Source: Dryas octopetala
Lineage: Eukaryota > Streptophyta > Magnoliopsida > Rosales > Rosaceae
Length of the DNA: 64,000 nt
Direction: 5' to 3'
Assembly (NCBI GenBank): GCA_963921425.1
Contig: OY992838.1
Coordinates: 2,914,001-2,978,000 of the forward strand
Below the pieces are notes generated by a model, which was given only the letters and a program-made list of their open reading frames with translations, searched no databases and was not told the origin of the DNA. Position numbers and translations under genes: made by a program. Shown here one piece after another: positions 63,885 to 64,000 of this stretch (the stretch's first letter is position 1; each line of letters begins with the position of its first letter).

Positions 63885-64000
63885 TGTTACTGCACTTCTG
63901 TTCTGCTGCAATTCTGAGAGAGAGAGAGAGAGAGAGCGCGAGTGTTTGTTTTTTTGGTCTAAAGAGAAGTATAAGAGGATGAGTTAGTAATGTGTCGGCT
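63885..64000 (-). promoter_or_regulatory. 5' leader of secreted-protein gene
   Basis: The upstream side of ATG 63884 holds a GA microsatellite (63914-63936), read as a CT-rich leader on the coding strand, followed by a T-run. The promoter probably continues past the window end. Confidence 0.5.

Overview
This is nuclear DNA from a flowering plant, most likely a woody rosid eudicot. The genes are split into many short exons by AT-rich introns with GT...AG borders. Every recognisable protein has a land-plant family signature, and intergenic DNA carries plant-type SINEs, MITEs and foldback elements. I cannot name the species; a Rosaceae-like genome is my guess. No prokaryotic, organellar or viral segment was seen.

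Layout, left to right: (1) 3' exons of the heterotrimeric G-protein alpha subunit gene (GPA1, + strand, cut by the window start). (2) A 3.6 kb spacer rich in small transposons: a MITE with a SINE inside it, a second SINE with a perfect 16-bp target-site duplication, and a 1.1 kb hAT-like element. (3) A chalcone-isomerase-fold fatty-acid-binding protein gene, FAP2-like (+). (4) A secreted GH9 endo-1,4-beta-glucanase (+). (5) A small OXS3-like nuclear stress protein (+). (6) A very long class XI myosin gene of XI-F type (-, about 16 kb) with a LINE fragment in one intron. (7) A 4 kb spacer containing a clean MULE-type element (9-bp target duplication, about 155-bp terminal inverted repeats) filled with a strongly strand-biased G-rich tract. 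(8) The receptor kinase ERECTA (-), with a 72/73-bp tandem duplication across one exon-intron junction. (9) A 6.6 kb AT-rich spacer with an inverted-repeat element. (10) The chloroplast thylakoid copper ATPase PAA2/HMA8 (-), head to head with (11) a YGGT-family chloroplast protein YLMG1 (+). (12) A small three-helix membrane protein (+). (13) A secreted, probably formerly GPI-anchored protein (-) whose anchor-signal tail is out of frame in this sequence.

Functional links: GPA1 and ERECTA both act in cell-surface signalling that controls organ shape and stomata. In Arabidopsis GPA1, FAP2 and ERECTA lie almost side by side (AT2G26300, AT2G26310, AT2G26330), so this window keeps that ancestral block but spreads it over about 45 kb with GH9, OXS3-like and myosin genes in between. 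PAA2 and YLMG1 are both plastid membrane proteins and share one short intergenic region. The rest looks like ordinary gene space. I did not find a clearly new biological system; the most unusual items are the G-rich MULE, the ERECTA splice-junction duplication and the frameshifted GPI tail.
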